Numbered from the stretch's first letter, positions 36,213 through 48,059 are shown. The stretch: 64,000 bases of DNA from Kappaphycus alvarezii (GCA_002205965.3 NADL03000602.1:310001-374000), one strand, 5' to 3'. Numbers and translations are program-made. Notes: generated by a model not told the origin, from the letters alone.

Positions 36213-37192
36213 TCAGCACCACCCGTCCTCAAACTGAAACCCGGGAGCAGTATACAGTGAGCTGAATCAGCTTAAGCAAGAAGTTGGTCAACCCTTGCAC
36301 ACTCCCCAACCTAAATACTCTCATTTCCCTTTCCTCCGGCAACCAAGCACTAAGCGGCCAACTTCTGAAGCCTTACACTCCCAGAGGCTTCCATCTTCTT
36401 CCGCGCACCGCCTTCGTCTCGAATCGCAGTGTTGATTCGTGTTAGACAAAGTCTCTGCGACTGGTCTATCCACTGAGCGTGGAGAGGAGAAGAAATATGG
36501 TGGTATCGTCAGCCCAAAATCCCTTGCGGACCAGTAAGATGGTGCATACAAAACAGACCGTCCCCAACGATCTACACGCGGCAGGGCTCCACACCTGGAG
36601 CTAGCTTGCAAGGCGGCAAGAAATAGGCCGTCCCAATTCCCTGATTCCACACCGCAGCCCCGGAATTACCTCATGACTTTAGGATTCTTCTCGTTGGACC
36701 AAGTCCGCTGCGTAACAAACAAGAGTAGGCTCTTTCGTGTTGCCGGCCGTCCAGATGTTATCAAGATTAGTAGATCTCGCAAAGTGGGCTAAAATATGTA
36801 CGACTTCATCTTCCGAGTCTCGTTTGGTGGTTATAAGAAGAAGAAACATGCTTCGGTAGAACTGTACTACTACGAAGCTAACCTCTTCTTTGGAAAAATA
36901 CTGTCAACATCGCAGCCTCAAGAGAACTAACGAATAGGATCGACAGGGGGTTAGCATTCAGACTGAGCCTACCAGAATCTCTCCTCAATCGTGAAGACCA
37001 TGCGGAGTACCCCTAATTTCCTCGTTGGACAATCACTTCCGTGGTTTGGAAAATACCGAAAGGTACGCACGATTGCTTTACGGTACAGTAATTTGCCGTC
37101 GACGTAGATACAGAGGAAGAGCACCCTATCAAATTTTACACCTTCTCGCTCCATGAGGCACTTACAGGAGCCGGTGTTCATAATCCCCTGAA

Positions 37193-37442
37193 AGGGACGT
37201 GAAACAAGAACGGAAATATGAGATCTTCGTTCAGGCGTTGTTCCGGAGGAAGCTAGCTTCCCATTTCGGAGCCATCACGATGATCGACTCCTGGTGCGTT
37301 GAAGAAACTCCGCGCGGCCACTCCAAGATTAGTCTTCGACAGTTAGATAGGAGTGACGTCGACATCAACTGGATCCGCAGTTTGACTGATTCTCCTTCGG
37401 GCTTGATTTATGTAGCAGCGGTCATAGGACGCTGGGAGGCCA
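37193..37442 (+). repeat. 250-bp segment S, copy 2 (inside family C)
   Basis: Near-identical to the reverse complement of 31628-31877; the shared part runs from AGGGACGTGAAAC to GCTGGGAGGCCA. Outside these limits the two loci have no similarity. Confidence 0.9.
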
Positions 37443-37756
37443 AGAAAACTGTATGCCAAGGAGAAAGGGAAGAACACACACTCATATATGATTGTGCGGA
37501 AGAGTTTGCGATGCGGTTCTGTGAGGCTTCTCTGAAGATTTGCTGCAGGGAAGAAGATCCGGAACACTTTCTGAGGATCACTGATGTACAGAGAATGACG
37601 TTGGCAAGTAGGCAAGATATCCCTTCCCGGTTCCATAGTATCCCGACCGCTTCGTCAGGTTCGGAGAAGAAGAAGAGGAGACGCCGTCGCCCCAAACCGA
37701 ACAAAGGTTCTTCTTCATCGGATAAGAGGTATAGGGGCGAGCAAGAACGTCGTTAG
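37199..37756 (+). CDS. Antisense accessory frame in family C, unrecognised
   Basis: A 185-codon open frame antisense to pol, between integrase and the 3' LTR. Residues 1-81 come from segment S, shared with 31628-31877. The middle is mixed, with several Cys (CAEEF, LKICCREE). The C-terminal 35 residues are strongly basic (KKKRRRRRPKPNK), like a nuclear-localisation or nucleic-acid-binding tail. I do not recognise a family. An AATAAA lies 60 bp after the stop. Some gypsy lineages (Tat/Ogre/Grande) are known to carry extra, sometimes antisense, frames at this place. A captured host gene fragment is an alternative. Confidence 0.35.
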   Translation: MKQERKYEIFVQALFRRKLASHFGAITMIDSWCVEETPRGHSKISLRQLDRSDVDINWIRSLTDSPSGLIYVAAVIGRWEAKKTVCQGEREEHTLIYDCAEEFAMRFCEASLKICCREEDPEHFLRITDVQRMTLASRQDIPSRFHSIPTASSGSEKKKRRRRRPKPNKGSSSSDKRYRGEQERR

Positions 37757-38049
37757 TTGTTCCCATGTCCCGTATTACATTCAAGAAATATTGATTGGTG
37801 CCTGTGATTAAGTACTAATAAAGCTCCATGATTGGATAACCGCGGGTGTTACATGCAATATTTTCTCTGTTCGAAATGTGAAATGATGCAGCCTGTTACT
37901 CCACAAACGAAAGAAATAAAACATAAAGAGCATTAAATGAAGGGAAGAAACGAAAGCTATCGTGGCTTAATCAAGTATTCCTAGACCTTCAGGTGGCTCA
38001 AGCGCATGACAAAAGGAACTAGTCTCCTCTAGTTAATTGCGCGGCGGAA

Positions 38050-39160
38050 ATGGCGACCCCCGTATGAGATGAGTCAGTATCAGGGATGTGCAACTTTCCA
38101 AACGCGGAAAGGTCCGTAATAGCGGGACCGGAGGGCAGGCCACTTAGCGGCTGATGTTAACGCCTGGCCATGCGCCTCTAGAACCTAGTCCCCTACGTTA
38201 AATATACGAGGCCCTGTAGATGTTTAATCACCGGTTCTACACATCTGCTGCTCTCGACGCTGAGCTCGAAGGGCAGAGGATGCCAGAAGTTCCAATTTGC
38301 GATGCGCATCAGAATCGTTGTCGATTAATGCGATGGGGTAGGATAGACTCATGCGCGGAACCAATCCGAACATAAGTTCAAACGGAGAAGCTCCTGTGGA
38401 AAGGCGACGGCGGCGGTATACGTACAATACATTTGGCAAACACGCTTCCCAATCTATCTTTTGGCCAACGACCATCTTTTCCACGGCGGTTTTGATGGTT
38501 CGAACCATCCTTTTGGCTCTACGATTTGACATGGTAGCATATGCGAGAAGGTGGTCCAGGTAAATCCACGTCTCTTCATGAAATAAGCTCTGTTAGCAGC
38601 GGTAAAGCACCAAGCGTTGTCGGAGATAATGGTCTTCACTGGACAAAAGAGGTGCAAAACTTCGCTCTCAACGAACTTGGAAACAGTTGCGGCCGATAAG
38701 TCTGTGGTGGCAATTGCCATTGGTCAAACTGTTAAATGTTCTACGGCGATGAGCAGATACTTCTTCCCTGCGCTTAACGTCGGTAGCGGTCCGCGAATTC
38801 GATCGAATAGGTTTCTGAGATATTCGTCGATTGGACATTCAAAGTCGTGCGGTACGGCGGAAGGAACCTCTTCTTCTGGCCCCCTCTGCAACTTTTCACT
38901 TAATTTTGAATTTTTCGGTGCATCTGCGGCCACCAATAACGGTCTACGGCAAATTTCTTTGCTTTCTCCTTATTTCAATGTCTGATATCATCGTAAAATG
39001 TCTTCAATATCGCGACCCTTTCCTTCATAAACAGTACAGATTTTAGCCCGTTTCTGGTACGTCTAAAAAGTTTTCCTTCCCTCATTATGAAGTTTTTAGC
39101 TATACACTTGACCGGACGACGCTTTTCCTCACCATCAACTCGGATCTTCAAACCTTGCAA
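38050..39160 (-). pseudogene. Integrase, family C
   Basis: A zinc-region remnant at the 39160 end is followed by the catalytic core. The core includes LLIAVEHLTV and MAIATTDLSAATVSKFVE near 38690-38760 and an IISDNAW motif near 38620. A C-terminal part reaches about 38050. No chromodomain was seen. Confidence 0.7.
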
Positions 39161-39339
39161 AGGACGTGCGATGTCGAGAAGGAAAGCTCTATTGTGGGAT
39201 TCTCTTCGGAAGCGGCAGAATCTAGCGCCGCAACTAAGTCTCCTTCATCAGGCTCAGAGATAGGAGACTATCCGGCAGGTGCTGCGCGCGAGAGGTAGTC
39301 AGCTACTCCGTTGCCCGCACCTGGCCTCTACTCTACCTC

Positions 39340-40162
39340 CAATTCATACTCCGCAAGGAAGTCCACCCAACGCGCCAGCCTTTCGTGAATTTCGTTTTTC
39401 TTGAAGGCATAATGAAGGGTTTGATGGACGGTAATGAGCTCGAAGGGCTCTGTCGATAGCAGATACAATCTGAATTTCCCTTAAGCGAAAATGACGGCGA
39501 GGGACTCCCACTTGCAGGCGGAATAGTTGCACTCTGACGAGTTCATCGTCCGGCTTGCATATTGCACGGGATGAATCTTACTATCTTTTTTTTTGGGCCA
39601 GAATTGCCCCAACGGCGACATTAAAAGCGTCGGTTCCCACGATGAATGGGGAGTCGAAGTCCGGGAAGGCCAGCACAGGAGGAGAGGTATGTTTCTCTTT
39701 CAGGGTTTCGAAGGCGTCAGTCATCTCTTCAGTCCTCTCGAATTTCGTACTATCCGAATTTGCTTCATGAAGGGAAGCAGATATTCTTGCAAAGCCCTTG
39801 ATGAAACGACGATAGTACCCGGAGATACCAAGAAAGCTACTCAACTCCGTTGGGGTGGTAGGAATGGGGGCGCTTTTGGTGGCATTAAACTTCCCGTCGT
39901 CGATGCGGACTCCACGCTTGCCTACGAAGTGACCCAGGCCATTTTCTCTCGGCATAGCAAACGCGAATTTCGTGATCTTGAGTTTTAAGTCCTGCGTACC
40001 CAACTGCCTTGAAAACGACAGCCAAGTGATCGATATGCTCCTCCATCGAGTTGGAGAAGATCAAGACATCATCAATATAGACCCTAGCGAGGGGAATTTG
40101 TTTCAGTACATAGTCCATCATGCGCTAGAATGTAGATGGCGCGTTCATTAGACCAAATGGCA
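39340..40162 (-). pseudogene. C-terminal reverse transcriptase and RNase H, family C
   Basis: The catalytic block ARVYIDDVLIFSNSMEEH lies near 40050-40100. A thumb/connection part with SFLGISGYYRRFIKGFA is near 39800-39850. An RNase H part starts FIVGTDAFNVAVGAILAQ near 39590-39650. Broken. Confidence 0.75.
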
Positions 40163-41330
40163 TCATCTCGAACGTGAAGATACCAAAACGGCTGACGAAC
40201 GTAGCCATCTCTTTAAACTCTTCGGCCATGCGTATTTTACAATATCCGCAAACAACTCAAGGGTGGCGAAGGTAGAGCTACCCTTTAGGTCTTTGAATAT
40301 CTCCTCCATCTTGGGTAGTGGCCATAGATCTTCCTTCATTTCGAGGTTCAGAGTGCGATAATCCACACAGAAACGAGCCCTACCGTCTTTCATCGTCACG
40401 ATAACCACTGGGAACGACCAAAACGGCGACTTTGGGGTAATGGTCCCAGGATCTAACATGTTGTCGATTTCTTGGCGGGCGATTTCGTTGTGTCAAGGCG
40501 ACATTCGGCGAGCCCTGTGGTACATCTGGATATTGTCCTTCATTTTAAAGGAATGCTTCGCCGGCACGGCTGCAGGACGTAGCTCTTCTATAGTCCAGGC
40601 GACGATTCCTGTGTCTCAAAGCAAGCAATTTATCTCACCTTGCGTTTCTTCTTTCAAATGAGCAAGTCGAGCCCGGAGAGCATCACCAATTTTCTCTTTC
40701 TTTTCTTCTTCGCCAATAGTACTTTCTTCACCGGTTGGATCTCCGATCGGTCCGGTAAAGTTGTCCTCGCAGATAGGTAGTACCAGTTCTTCTTCCCACG
40801 ACTCCGGCGACTCCGGACCGGCGTTCGAATCAGAAGTAAAATCATCAATGGGAGTCCCTATCTCTTCGCCCTCTACCAGTTTCTTCTTTGTGTACTTACT
40901 ATCAGGCTCAAATGGGAGCACCACTTCTTCGGAACCAATGGTCAAACGGACGCTCTGCGACCCGAAATCCATATTTTCACGCAGAGCTGTGAGTGTGGTG
41001 TGACCTATTATGATGTCTAATGGGGACTTCTCGGTGACTAGGAAGTCCAATTTCACGGCTTGATGTGCAAAAGACGTCGGGACCTTGACTAGCGAACCTA
41101 CACAGGAAGAATGTCACTATTAGCAACAGCGATATTTTTAGACGTGTAGTTCGGCGAGAGGTAGAGAAGTCGACACAAATCAGCTGATATGACGTCCGGT
41201 ACGGCTCTGGATTCCAGTAGAGCCCAGACCTCTGTAGCGTAAACTTTGAGTTGAACCAACGTAGTTAGCCTGAATTCGAAACGACTGCGACACGTGAAAT
41301 AGACTTTTTTCCCAACAAGTGGCACATGAC
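40163..41330 (-). pseudogene. Protease and N-terminal reverse transcriptase, family C
   Basis: The protease-like part near 40930-41056 (DIIIGHTTLTALRENMDF) is followed by an acidic linker. The first reverse transcriptase blocks include ARFCVDYRTLNLEMKED near 40370 and WPLPKMEEIF. Broken. Confidence 0.7.
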
Positions 41331-41449
41331 TTTGGTAGATTCTTCAGCATCTCCACAAAGAATTTGACCGATTGTAAACCCAAAAATTGCGTTTTCAAGC
41401 TCGGAAACAACGTCATATTTGCCTACATATTCCGGTGGCTTTTTCTAAT

Positions 41450-42518
41450 TCTTCTTTCCGCGGTTAAATTTCTTCGCCTTCTTCTTGCAGCTAAAGATCC
41501 AAATTTCTTCCGGGAGTAGGGCTGGGCCCGGCTCCATAACCCGAGCGTGGGGACCAGTTAAGAGACGAGAGATCGGAACGCCTCCATTGTTGTCCTGACG
41601 GGGTTTTTTGGGTAGTGTTTCTAAGTCGGCGCTTTTTTTCGCGACATTTACTCGTTCACCTTGTGACGAGTCTGTGTCAGACGAGTCTTCTTGGATTTCA
41701 TTCACTCGGCCATCTCTTTCCCCGTCTTCTTTCTTCTCGGCAGGGGCTTTTTCGCGAATCGCCGCCCTTCTTCCACCGGAATACCAGCAAGTAACATCTG
41801 AGTGACCCATCTTTCCACAAAGGGAATAGCGGGTATTACGATGCGGGTTCTTCCCTCAATTCATTGCGTTATGGCCAAGCTCGTTGTAGTAAGAGCATTG
41901 CCGGACCCTATAATTTTTCCTAGGGGCTGAGGATAAGCTAGCTCCGTTGTCTTCCTTAGCCCTCTTCAGGAAAAGAGTCAAATTTGATATTTCTTCAGCT
42001 AAAGAGTCCAACTTGTCTTCGATGTTCCTCGGCCTCGAATCCGTACGAACCAGCAGCCTTGCGGGCGTAACTTCAACAATACAACTCGAAGGATCGGCGA
42101 ACACTACACAATTAGAGTGAACGTCCTTCAGCGCCTTGATGATTCCTGGATAATTTTTGGGTCCAAGGAATGCCAAGAACTGCTGTAGCTCCTTGTGTCG
42201 ACAGGCGGCAGTGCAAAGGAATCCGAACCCAGCAATGTTATTGAACCCCTCCTTCTCGTGTAGGCGTTCAATTTCCCTCAAAGAATCAATAATCTCTTCT
42301 AGCTCAAGCGTAACTTCTAGAGCTTGGCGGATGACGTCCTCCGGGTCCCCGTCCTTCGTGAAATGCTCGAGAAAATTCTGTTTAACCTCGGCGTAGTTTT
42401 TTGCTTCGGGGAAGAGCTCACCATTCGACGCGAATGTATCGTAATAGAAGTCGAACGCCACGTCGTCTAGGTGTGCGAGGAGAGTACGGGCTTTCTCCTC
42501 ATCAGGTTTGGATGCCAT
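41450..42518 (-). pseudogene. gag, family C
   Basis: A 220-codon capsid-type part starts at 42518 (MASKPDEEKARTLLAHL) with the pattern of retrotransposon Gag proteins. A Lys/Glu/Ser-rich tail follows at 41450-41810. A CxxC-type knuckle remnant (RQCSYYNELGHNAMN) is visible near 41860-41900. Broken. Confidence 0.65.
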
Positions 42519-42619
42519 CGCAACATTACCAAAGAGAAAGAGGAATTTTCACATGTCGCTCGTCCCGTCGAATACGACCGCGCTGGCGCTGGGAGTATCG
42601 TCTCTCTACAAGAGTACCA

Positions 42620-42933
42620 CGATGGGAGAGGAAGGTGAAGGACGGAAGAGGATAGTAGAAAAGTTGTATGATTAGGAGAAAGGAGAGGTCGCAAGGTGGC
42701 GCTATCTCTTGTAACTGCCCAATCGACTCGGGTTCTACCTATATAACCGACACCCAAGCGGTCTGTGGCTGATAATTGCCAGTATAGTAGTGTAATTATT
42801 GCACATTACTGTACTTAGCCATATAAAATCATTAAAATTTACGCCGTAAAAAGATACAAAATGCAGTAGGTTGCCCCAAAATCGTCATAGACAGTACCAG
42901 AAACACATAAAAATCACCTTCCAGCAACTGCCA
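42620..42933 (-). repeat. 5' LTR, family C
   Basis: Minus strand starts TGGCAGTTGCTGGAAGG and ends CTTCCTCTCCCATCG. Next comes TGGTACTCTTG, a candidate primer-binding site. Aligned with 35900-36212. Confidence 0.8.
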
Positions 42934-43340
42934 CCAACAGTCAGTAAGCAGCAAGAAGATGGCACAGGAATTTGATATTTTACTCATTGGTGTACCCGCC
43001 TGGAGCAGTTGCTCTTAATGTAGTAAAAACTTAGGGTAAGTGAAAATATGTAAAATTGATCTTCGGCGATTCGTGATAATTGTAAATTGTGTGTTTCAGA
43101 TAAAATATTGTTCAAAAATTTATCTTCACTAGGTCTCTAAACCAGATGGTGTCATTCTCATCAAACACCAAGTGATTCTCGAGTGAGCAACGAATATTGT
43201 AAGAGACTAAATATTATAAAAACACATCAGGGATTTAATAAAATACCCAGCAGAATCCTTGTACACGTACTGTACCACTTAAAAGAAACATAAATAAAAT
43301 TTATGATTCTTTTACTATAATCGGCGCAACTCATAAATAA
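42934..43340. other. Intergenic, no gene seen
   Basis: Spacer between the family C LTR and the DDE transposase remnant. A+T-rich, no motif recognised. Confidence 0.5.
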
Positions 43341-43342
43341 CC

Positions 43343-44666
43343 TTATAAATCCTCACAGGACTGCCTCCCACGAGCCTCAATATCCCTTAACTGTAAATAG
43401 ATACGTTCCTTACGCCTCTGATTGTACCTCTCCTGAATGCGGTTAAGGACCCGGCTTGAGCCGAATCCTTGGATGCGATTGTGCATACAGTGAAACCGAC
43501 TATTATCTTCAGAGCGCAACAGTTGCCAACGGTTACGAAGATTTGTAAGTCCCACACAAAGCTTAGAACAATAGTCATAACTCTTTTCTGCCCACTTCCA
43601 TATCTAGTCTAAAACGTCCCATAGAACTCCGAGCTGTCTAAAACATTTTCAACAATAATTCGGTCGCTACAAATCCTGAGATTCCTATTCTGATCAGCTC
43701 TCGAAAGGTTCCCATTACGTGAGTTTTCCTTATTAATAATTGCCCTGCAAATGTCCTCTGCTCCATTTTATCCCTTATCCATAAGTATAGCCCACATATT
43801 TGGGTGTTGAGTGGCTAATTCTCCCTGGTCATGAGATTCATACTCTCCTGATTCTTTTTCGAGTTCCAAAAAGTAAAACTCGAGATTTTCTTGGAATATT
43901 TTTAAATCAGAAACCTACCCTGATAGTTTAGAGAGCAACCAATCGCAAGACTTTTGGGAAGCACAGATATCTAAACTTTATACCGATACAGTTTATGCTT
44001 TCCACCGAAATACTTCTTACCTTCCTGTACGTTTCCACTGGGCCTGTATGACTGCATAAAAGTCACTTTAGTTGCGTAACGAGCGTATGGAAAGGACTGA
44101 AATGTCTTCTCTTCTACAATTTTTTTGTATCGAATACTGCGCACCAACAGCTGTGACTGCAGCTTCAAAATAAAGTACGAAATTAAAACCACAAGCTTAT
44201 TCATAAATCCTTCAAACGAAGGTCCCTTTTTCAAAAAATTCAAGCTATTCAGTCCCATTGAGCACCAGCTTTCGGCGTTGCCAACATCACAAAAAGCGAA
44301 TCCTTACCTGTGATGTCACTTTTTCTCCCCTTTCCAACATTTTAGTTTCATTCGATATACTCTCCAAAAAAATCCCATGGTTTTTGAAATTCCCCCACGC
44401 TAAAATTTGTCATGCTTAAAATAGCTCCGTCACCGCCTGTTTCATAAAAAGTGTCAAAATGGGCAATGGGGGCCCTTTTCCTCGTCACTTTCGTAGGCTG
44501 AAATTGCACTGTAATTTTGTAGTTCTGCATCGCGCTCTGCTGCTGCGTCCGCTAAAAATAAAAGCGCCTGATTTGCCTGGTGCGTGCTTATTGCGCACTC
44601 TTCGCGTTCAGAGTCAGTCTGCGTATCGGAGATGGGTCTGGGCGCTGGGGGGAGTCTGCGTGGCAT
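43343..44666 (-). pseudogene. DDE_Tnp_4-type (HARBI1-like) transposase, decayed
   Basis: On the minus strand a likely start lies at 44666 (MPRRLPPAPRPISD), with an acidic N-terminal part to about 44454. Then come helices (43971-44258) and FPYARYATKVTFMQSYRPSG near 44080. A KKYFGGKHKLYRYKV block follows near 43980-44020, then MWAILMDKG near 43780. The tail has SDRIIVEN near 43655 and a Cys-Val-Gly-Leu-Thr helix, ending near 43343. The YATxVTFQ, GKHKLYGYKxE and SDRxIVEN blocks are those of DDE_Tnp_4 transposases found in many algal and oomycete genomes. At least four stops or frame changes break the gene. Terminal repeats were not found. Confidence 0.65.
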
Positions 44667-45119
44667 AGTGCTGAGGCCAACCCGCATTGGTGGTTGCAGT
44701 TTGAGAATAGGGAATTTTGGGCTGTTTTGATCAGTTTTTACAGAGAAATGGTTTGCAGAGTGTAACCGGTGTCTGCTTGTCGGGCAAAAGATCACTCAAA
44801 TATTTAAAGGTTGAGTAATATTTCAATTATTTGCCTCATTCAATAAAATGCGGGCGATATTAGTTAGTATTGTATTCTCGCAGCATTGTTTTGAATTTTT
44901 TTAGTTGGTAGTCTTCACAGTAGAGCTGCATAAAATTTGTAATCTCCTTATATTTCATAAAAATAATGCGTGTCGCTATATTCAACTGTGGTTCTAGAAT
45001 ATTATTGGCTCTTTCGCGGTATCCCTCGTATTTTGTTAAGATATCTACTTTGTTCGATGTGGAAAATTAATTAAATAATTTTCCAATTCTTGTAAAGATA
45101 GGGGGGAACTGGAACCTTA
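44667..45119. other. Intergenic, no gene seen
   Basis: Upstream flank of the transposase remnant; nothing recognisable on either strand. Confidence 0.5.
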
Positions 45120-45368
45120 ACTTAAAGATTAATTGGGTCTACTGAACAAAAACAACCCGGCAAGGGCTTGACCAATGCCTACTCCAGTAAATCAGAGGTA
45201 GGAAAATTCGCATATTGAAATTTCGGCAAGCCGAAAAATCAACAGGTTGAAAAACTCCCGGTGTAATCGATGTGCTTACAGAATGCGACGAAGACAGCGA
45301 CGAATTCTCGAAGTGAGCCATCTTGAGTAACACCAGTAGGACAGCAACAGCTAGGACCTCTCGCCTAG
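45120..45368. repeat. Dispersed repeat F, copy 2
   Basis: Colinear with 18850-19130: shared GGCAAGCCGAAAAA, GTGCTTACAGAA-like and CTTGAGTAAC segments. The copy is cut off exactly where element D begins, so D inserted into it or next to it. Confidence 0.45.
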
Positions 45369-45793
45369 TGTAACAATGTCTCTGTTACAAAGCTGTGTAA
45401 TAGAGACTTGTTGGCTTTTGTTATTTCAATTCTCTATTACACATTGTTGTAACAGAGAAACTGCAATTTTTTGAATGAATTTAGAAGTTTTGTTTCCATT
45501 TAATGTTTTTATTTAACTTGGAGCCCCACGTCATCGTTTTATTTAATTAATTATATTCTAGATAGTACAATTCTATAGTTAAACCTCTACTTTCTAGTAA
45601 GTTCTACTGAGCTAACAAAGTATGGAATTTCTAGAGTAGAGTTTTAGTACTATCTATATAAAGCGGGCTCATCTGGATTCATGTGAGAATCCAGGTACAC
45701 TCCACACACCCTTCGCCCTCAACGTTCTGAAACCCACTACCATCGTCTCACTGTTCCTTTAGCAGCGCCCCGGTTGCCTCCCTCTCTGTTTCA
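45369..45793 (+). repeat. 5' LTR, family D
   Basis: Starts TGTAACAATGTCTCTG and ends CTCTGTTTCA (TG...CA). It contains an internal inverted repeat of AATAGAG/CTCTATT type near its start and the uninterrupted CTAG at 45558-45561, the empty site for the piggyBac-like element. Confidence 0.9.
45655..45663 (+). promoter_or_regulatory. TATA box of family D LTR
   Basis: TATATAAAG, also kept in the 3' LTR (ATCTATATAAAG near 54748), about 25-30 bp before the likely start of the element transcript. Confidence 0.5.
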
Positions 45794-45794
45794 C

Positions 45795-45805
45795 TGGTAG
45801 CATCG
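45795..45805 (+). promoter_or_regulatory. Candidate primer-binding site, family D
   Basis: TGGTAGCATCG begins one base after the LTR and would pair with a tRNA 3' end of the form CGATGCTACCA. Confidence 0.55.
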
Positions 45806-46100
45806 CTTTCGCCGGTTCCGCTGATTTTTCGGTTTCGTCTTGCTCTAGTTCGAAGTTTTTTGTACAAGTGTATTTTATTGTGGGTTGTTGAATTTTTGGA
45901 AAATTTTGCTGTCAGTTTACTGTAAGCGAAATCGCATATACTGTACTTGTGGGCTGGAGAGCCAAGTACAGGAGAGTACTGTACCTGTCGGCTAGAGTGC
46001 CAGGTATCCTAAACCTCATTGTCCCATACATGTCGCGGTTACTAATTGGAGATCTTTGTAACCGGGAACGTGAGGTTGCTGCAAAGTCTGCTGTCTCTAG

Positions 46101-46535
46101 TGTCTATTGGACCATGCTCTGTCCTCATTTGAGGCACACTTTGTCCTCATATGAGGGCAGTTTCCGTTACATTTTGGAACAGAAAATGTTTTGGAAGCCC
46201 GAAATGTTTACTCCAAAAAGGTTTTTTTGTTAAGTTACAGTACAGTAATTCTTACTGTACATGCCCCCTCGTTTCTAAAACCCCCACGATAATACGAACT
46301 ATATTTCCTTCCAAAATGAAGCCGTTTTCACAACTTCTTGCGAAGAGCGGAAGCTGGTGAGGAAAAACTGCTCTAGCATTCACCGCCGTCAACAATCTTG
46401 AAAAATTTGTTTTGATCGGCCATCTGCACTCAAGAACTAATGCGGAGCGACAAGAAATGCGCTGAGATAAAAAATTTGTATTGAAAAAAAGGTGCTAAAA
46501 GTTGTCCTCATATGAGGACAACGGTCAAGTAGACA
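46101..46535. mobile_element. piggyBac-like MITE (deletion derivative)
   Basis: 435 bp. Left end TGTCTATTGGACCAT; right end (inverted) TGTCTACTTGACCG; subterminal GTCCTCATATGAGGAC palindromes at both sides. Flanked by CTAG and CTAC, a slightly changed target duplication. The last 150 bp match the end of the coding element at 51792-54649, so it is an internally deleted relative. It lies in the leader of family D. Confidence 0.8.
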
Positions 46536-47159
46536 CTACGTCATTGTGTAAAGTTAGCGTGTAGGCCTCACGAAGCTGCGAGATACTATGCAGAATACTT
46601 AGACTGAACAGCTAGACTTAAGTAAGGGACCTTAGCAAAGCCATGCTTCTGACCAAGTCCCATTTGAGGGTCCCCTGTCAGTATTCCTCTACAATCCTAT
46701 TGCACTGGTTGGCTGCTAGCTAGGTGCACCGACTGGGTCACGGATTCAGGTACCGCTTTAAAGTGTCAACTCAGACTGGACTTGGACTAAGGGTCACGTG
46801 CTCAGAAAAGGTACTACTTGGTTGTTGACCAGATTAAGTTCGGCTTGAGAGGCTTTTCTATAGGGTAAGGACACAGATCGCGGTCTTTATAATGGACTGG
46901 TGGGGATATCCCGAACGAATTGCTGAGTCACACCGGAGTGTAGTTGTGATCAAAGCTGCTGGTGAGTCACTCTCTCCGCGGGTAGGGAGCCAACCCGTCG
47001 TCCAGGGACGAATCCCTTGCAGATTTTAAGTTCAGGTGCTTGTATTCAAGTTTAGGTGTTGGTGTAAAGCTTAATGTAAGAAACTTGTTGACCATGTATT
47101 TCTTCAAACCAAATAAGCCTGTGTTGTTCGATGGGACTTGAGATGCGTTGAGGGTTCGG

Positions 47160-47900
47160 TCATGTTTGCATTCAGTCGAAAATTACCTAATGATTATTCA
47201 GGTGGGTCAGAGCTAAGTTATCAGTACCCAGAATGGCATTGACTTTGCTTCCACTTTTATGACCGGTACCTCGGCAAACTGGTGGTACACGCTTGTTTCT
47301 GAAAACAATGTCCCTCCGACGTGGGAAGCGTTCAAAATCTTAGTTGACGCTGAGTTTGTTCCCCAGAATAGTGTTATCAGTGCTGGTGGCAATCTTACCA
47401 AGCTCCGCCAGAAAACAAGTGTGGCTGCGTATCTCTTGGAGTTGAGGAATTTTGTTATAAATATTCCTGGTATAATTGGGTCGGAAAACTGGCGCTATTC
47501 TGTGAAGGTCTTAAACTACATATAGTCTGCTGGAGGTCCGTAAGGGGAATCCATCCAAGTTCGAATCTGGTACCACTATTGCTCTCAACTTTGATGAAGC
47601 ATTTTACGGAGGAGTTTTCTTCACTGGCAGAGGGTTATTTTCAGTTAATCCAAATGCCCAGGTCCTATGCCGATGGAGATCGGAAACCTGGAACTTATAA
47701 ACGATGGGCAGCGTCAGAAAGGCTTGATGGAGAACCGATGCTTTACGTGCCATAAGGTGGGATGTAGACCTTGGAAACACAGAAAAGAAAACGGGAATAA
47801 GGTAACAGGGGTGGTACTCGCATAGTGGCGAACAATACACAGGCAGGACAAAGTAATGATTTGAATGGCTTTGACTCGGAAAACTTGTTGGTCCATCAGA
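47160..47900 (+). pseudogene. gag remnant, family D
   Basis: A capsid-like part includes GTSANWWYTLVSENNVPPTW (47262-47321) and LTKLRQKTSVAAYLLELRNF (47394-47453), the pattern of Ty3/gypsy Gag. The downstream part is poorly conserved. Broken. The long leader 45806-47160 shows no gene apart from the MITE. Confidence 0.6.
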
Positions 47901-48059
47901 CTTGGTGAACACTCAGGTGAGGCCAGTAGTGAGTGTGAAAATATGTCCTTATGAGCAGATTGAGACTGTTGTGGATATCACTGGAGCTAGATTCTCAGAG
48001 AACTGGAAAAAGTCGAGAATCTCCGAACCCGAATCTAACGGAATCATGTCAAGTCGTGA

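Larger units (their letters stand above)
36213..38049. other. Extra region between pol and 3' LTR of family C
   Basis: About 1.8 kb, longer than typical for a simple gypsy element. Apart from the plus-strand frame at 37199-37756, I recognise no gene. AATAAA signals occur at 37815 and 37916 on the plus strand. Confidence 0.5.
35900..42933 (-). mobile_element. Ty3/gypsy retrotransposon family C (fossil)
   Basis: Two related LTRs of about 313 bp (42620-42933 as 5' LTR, 35900-36212 as 3' LTR) flank, on the minus strand, gag, protease, reverse transcriptase/RNase H and integrase in that order, the Ty3/gypsy arrangement. The LTRs differ at about 45-50 positions by eye (about 15%), so this is the oldest of the three gypsy families with two LTRs here. 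Broken in many places. About 1.8 kb between integrase and 3' LTR holds an antisense open frame. No convincing target duplication was seen. Confidence 0.85.

Noticed and set aside
36321-36650. 109-codon minus-strand frame near the family C 3' LTR
   Set aside because: In sense with the element, but no known domain and no second copy in the window; left within the unassigned spacer.
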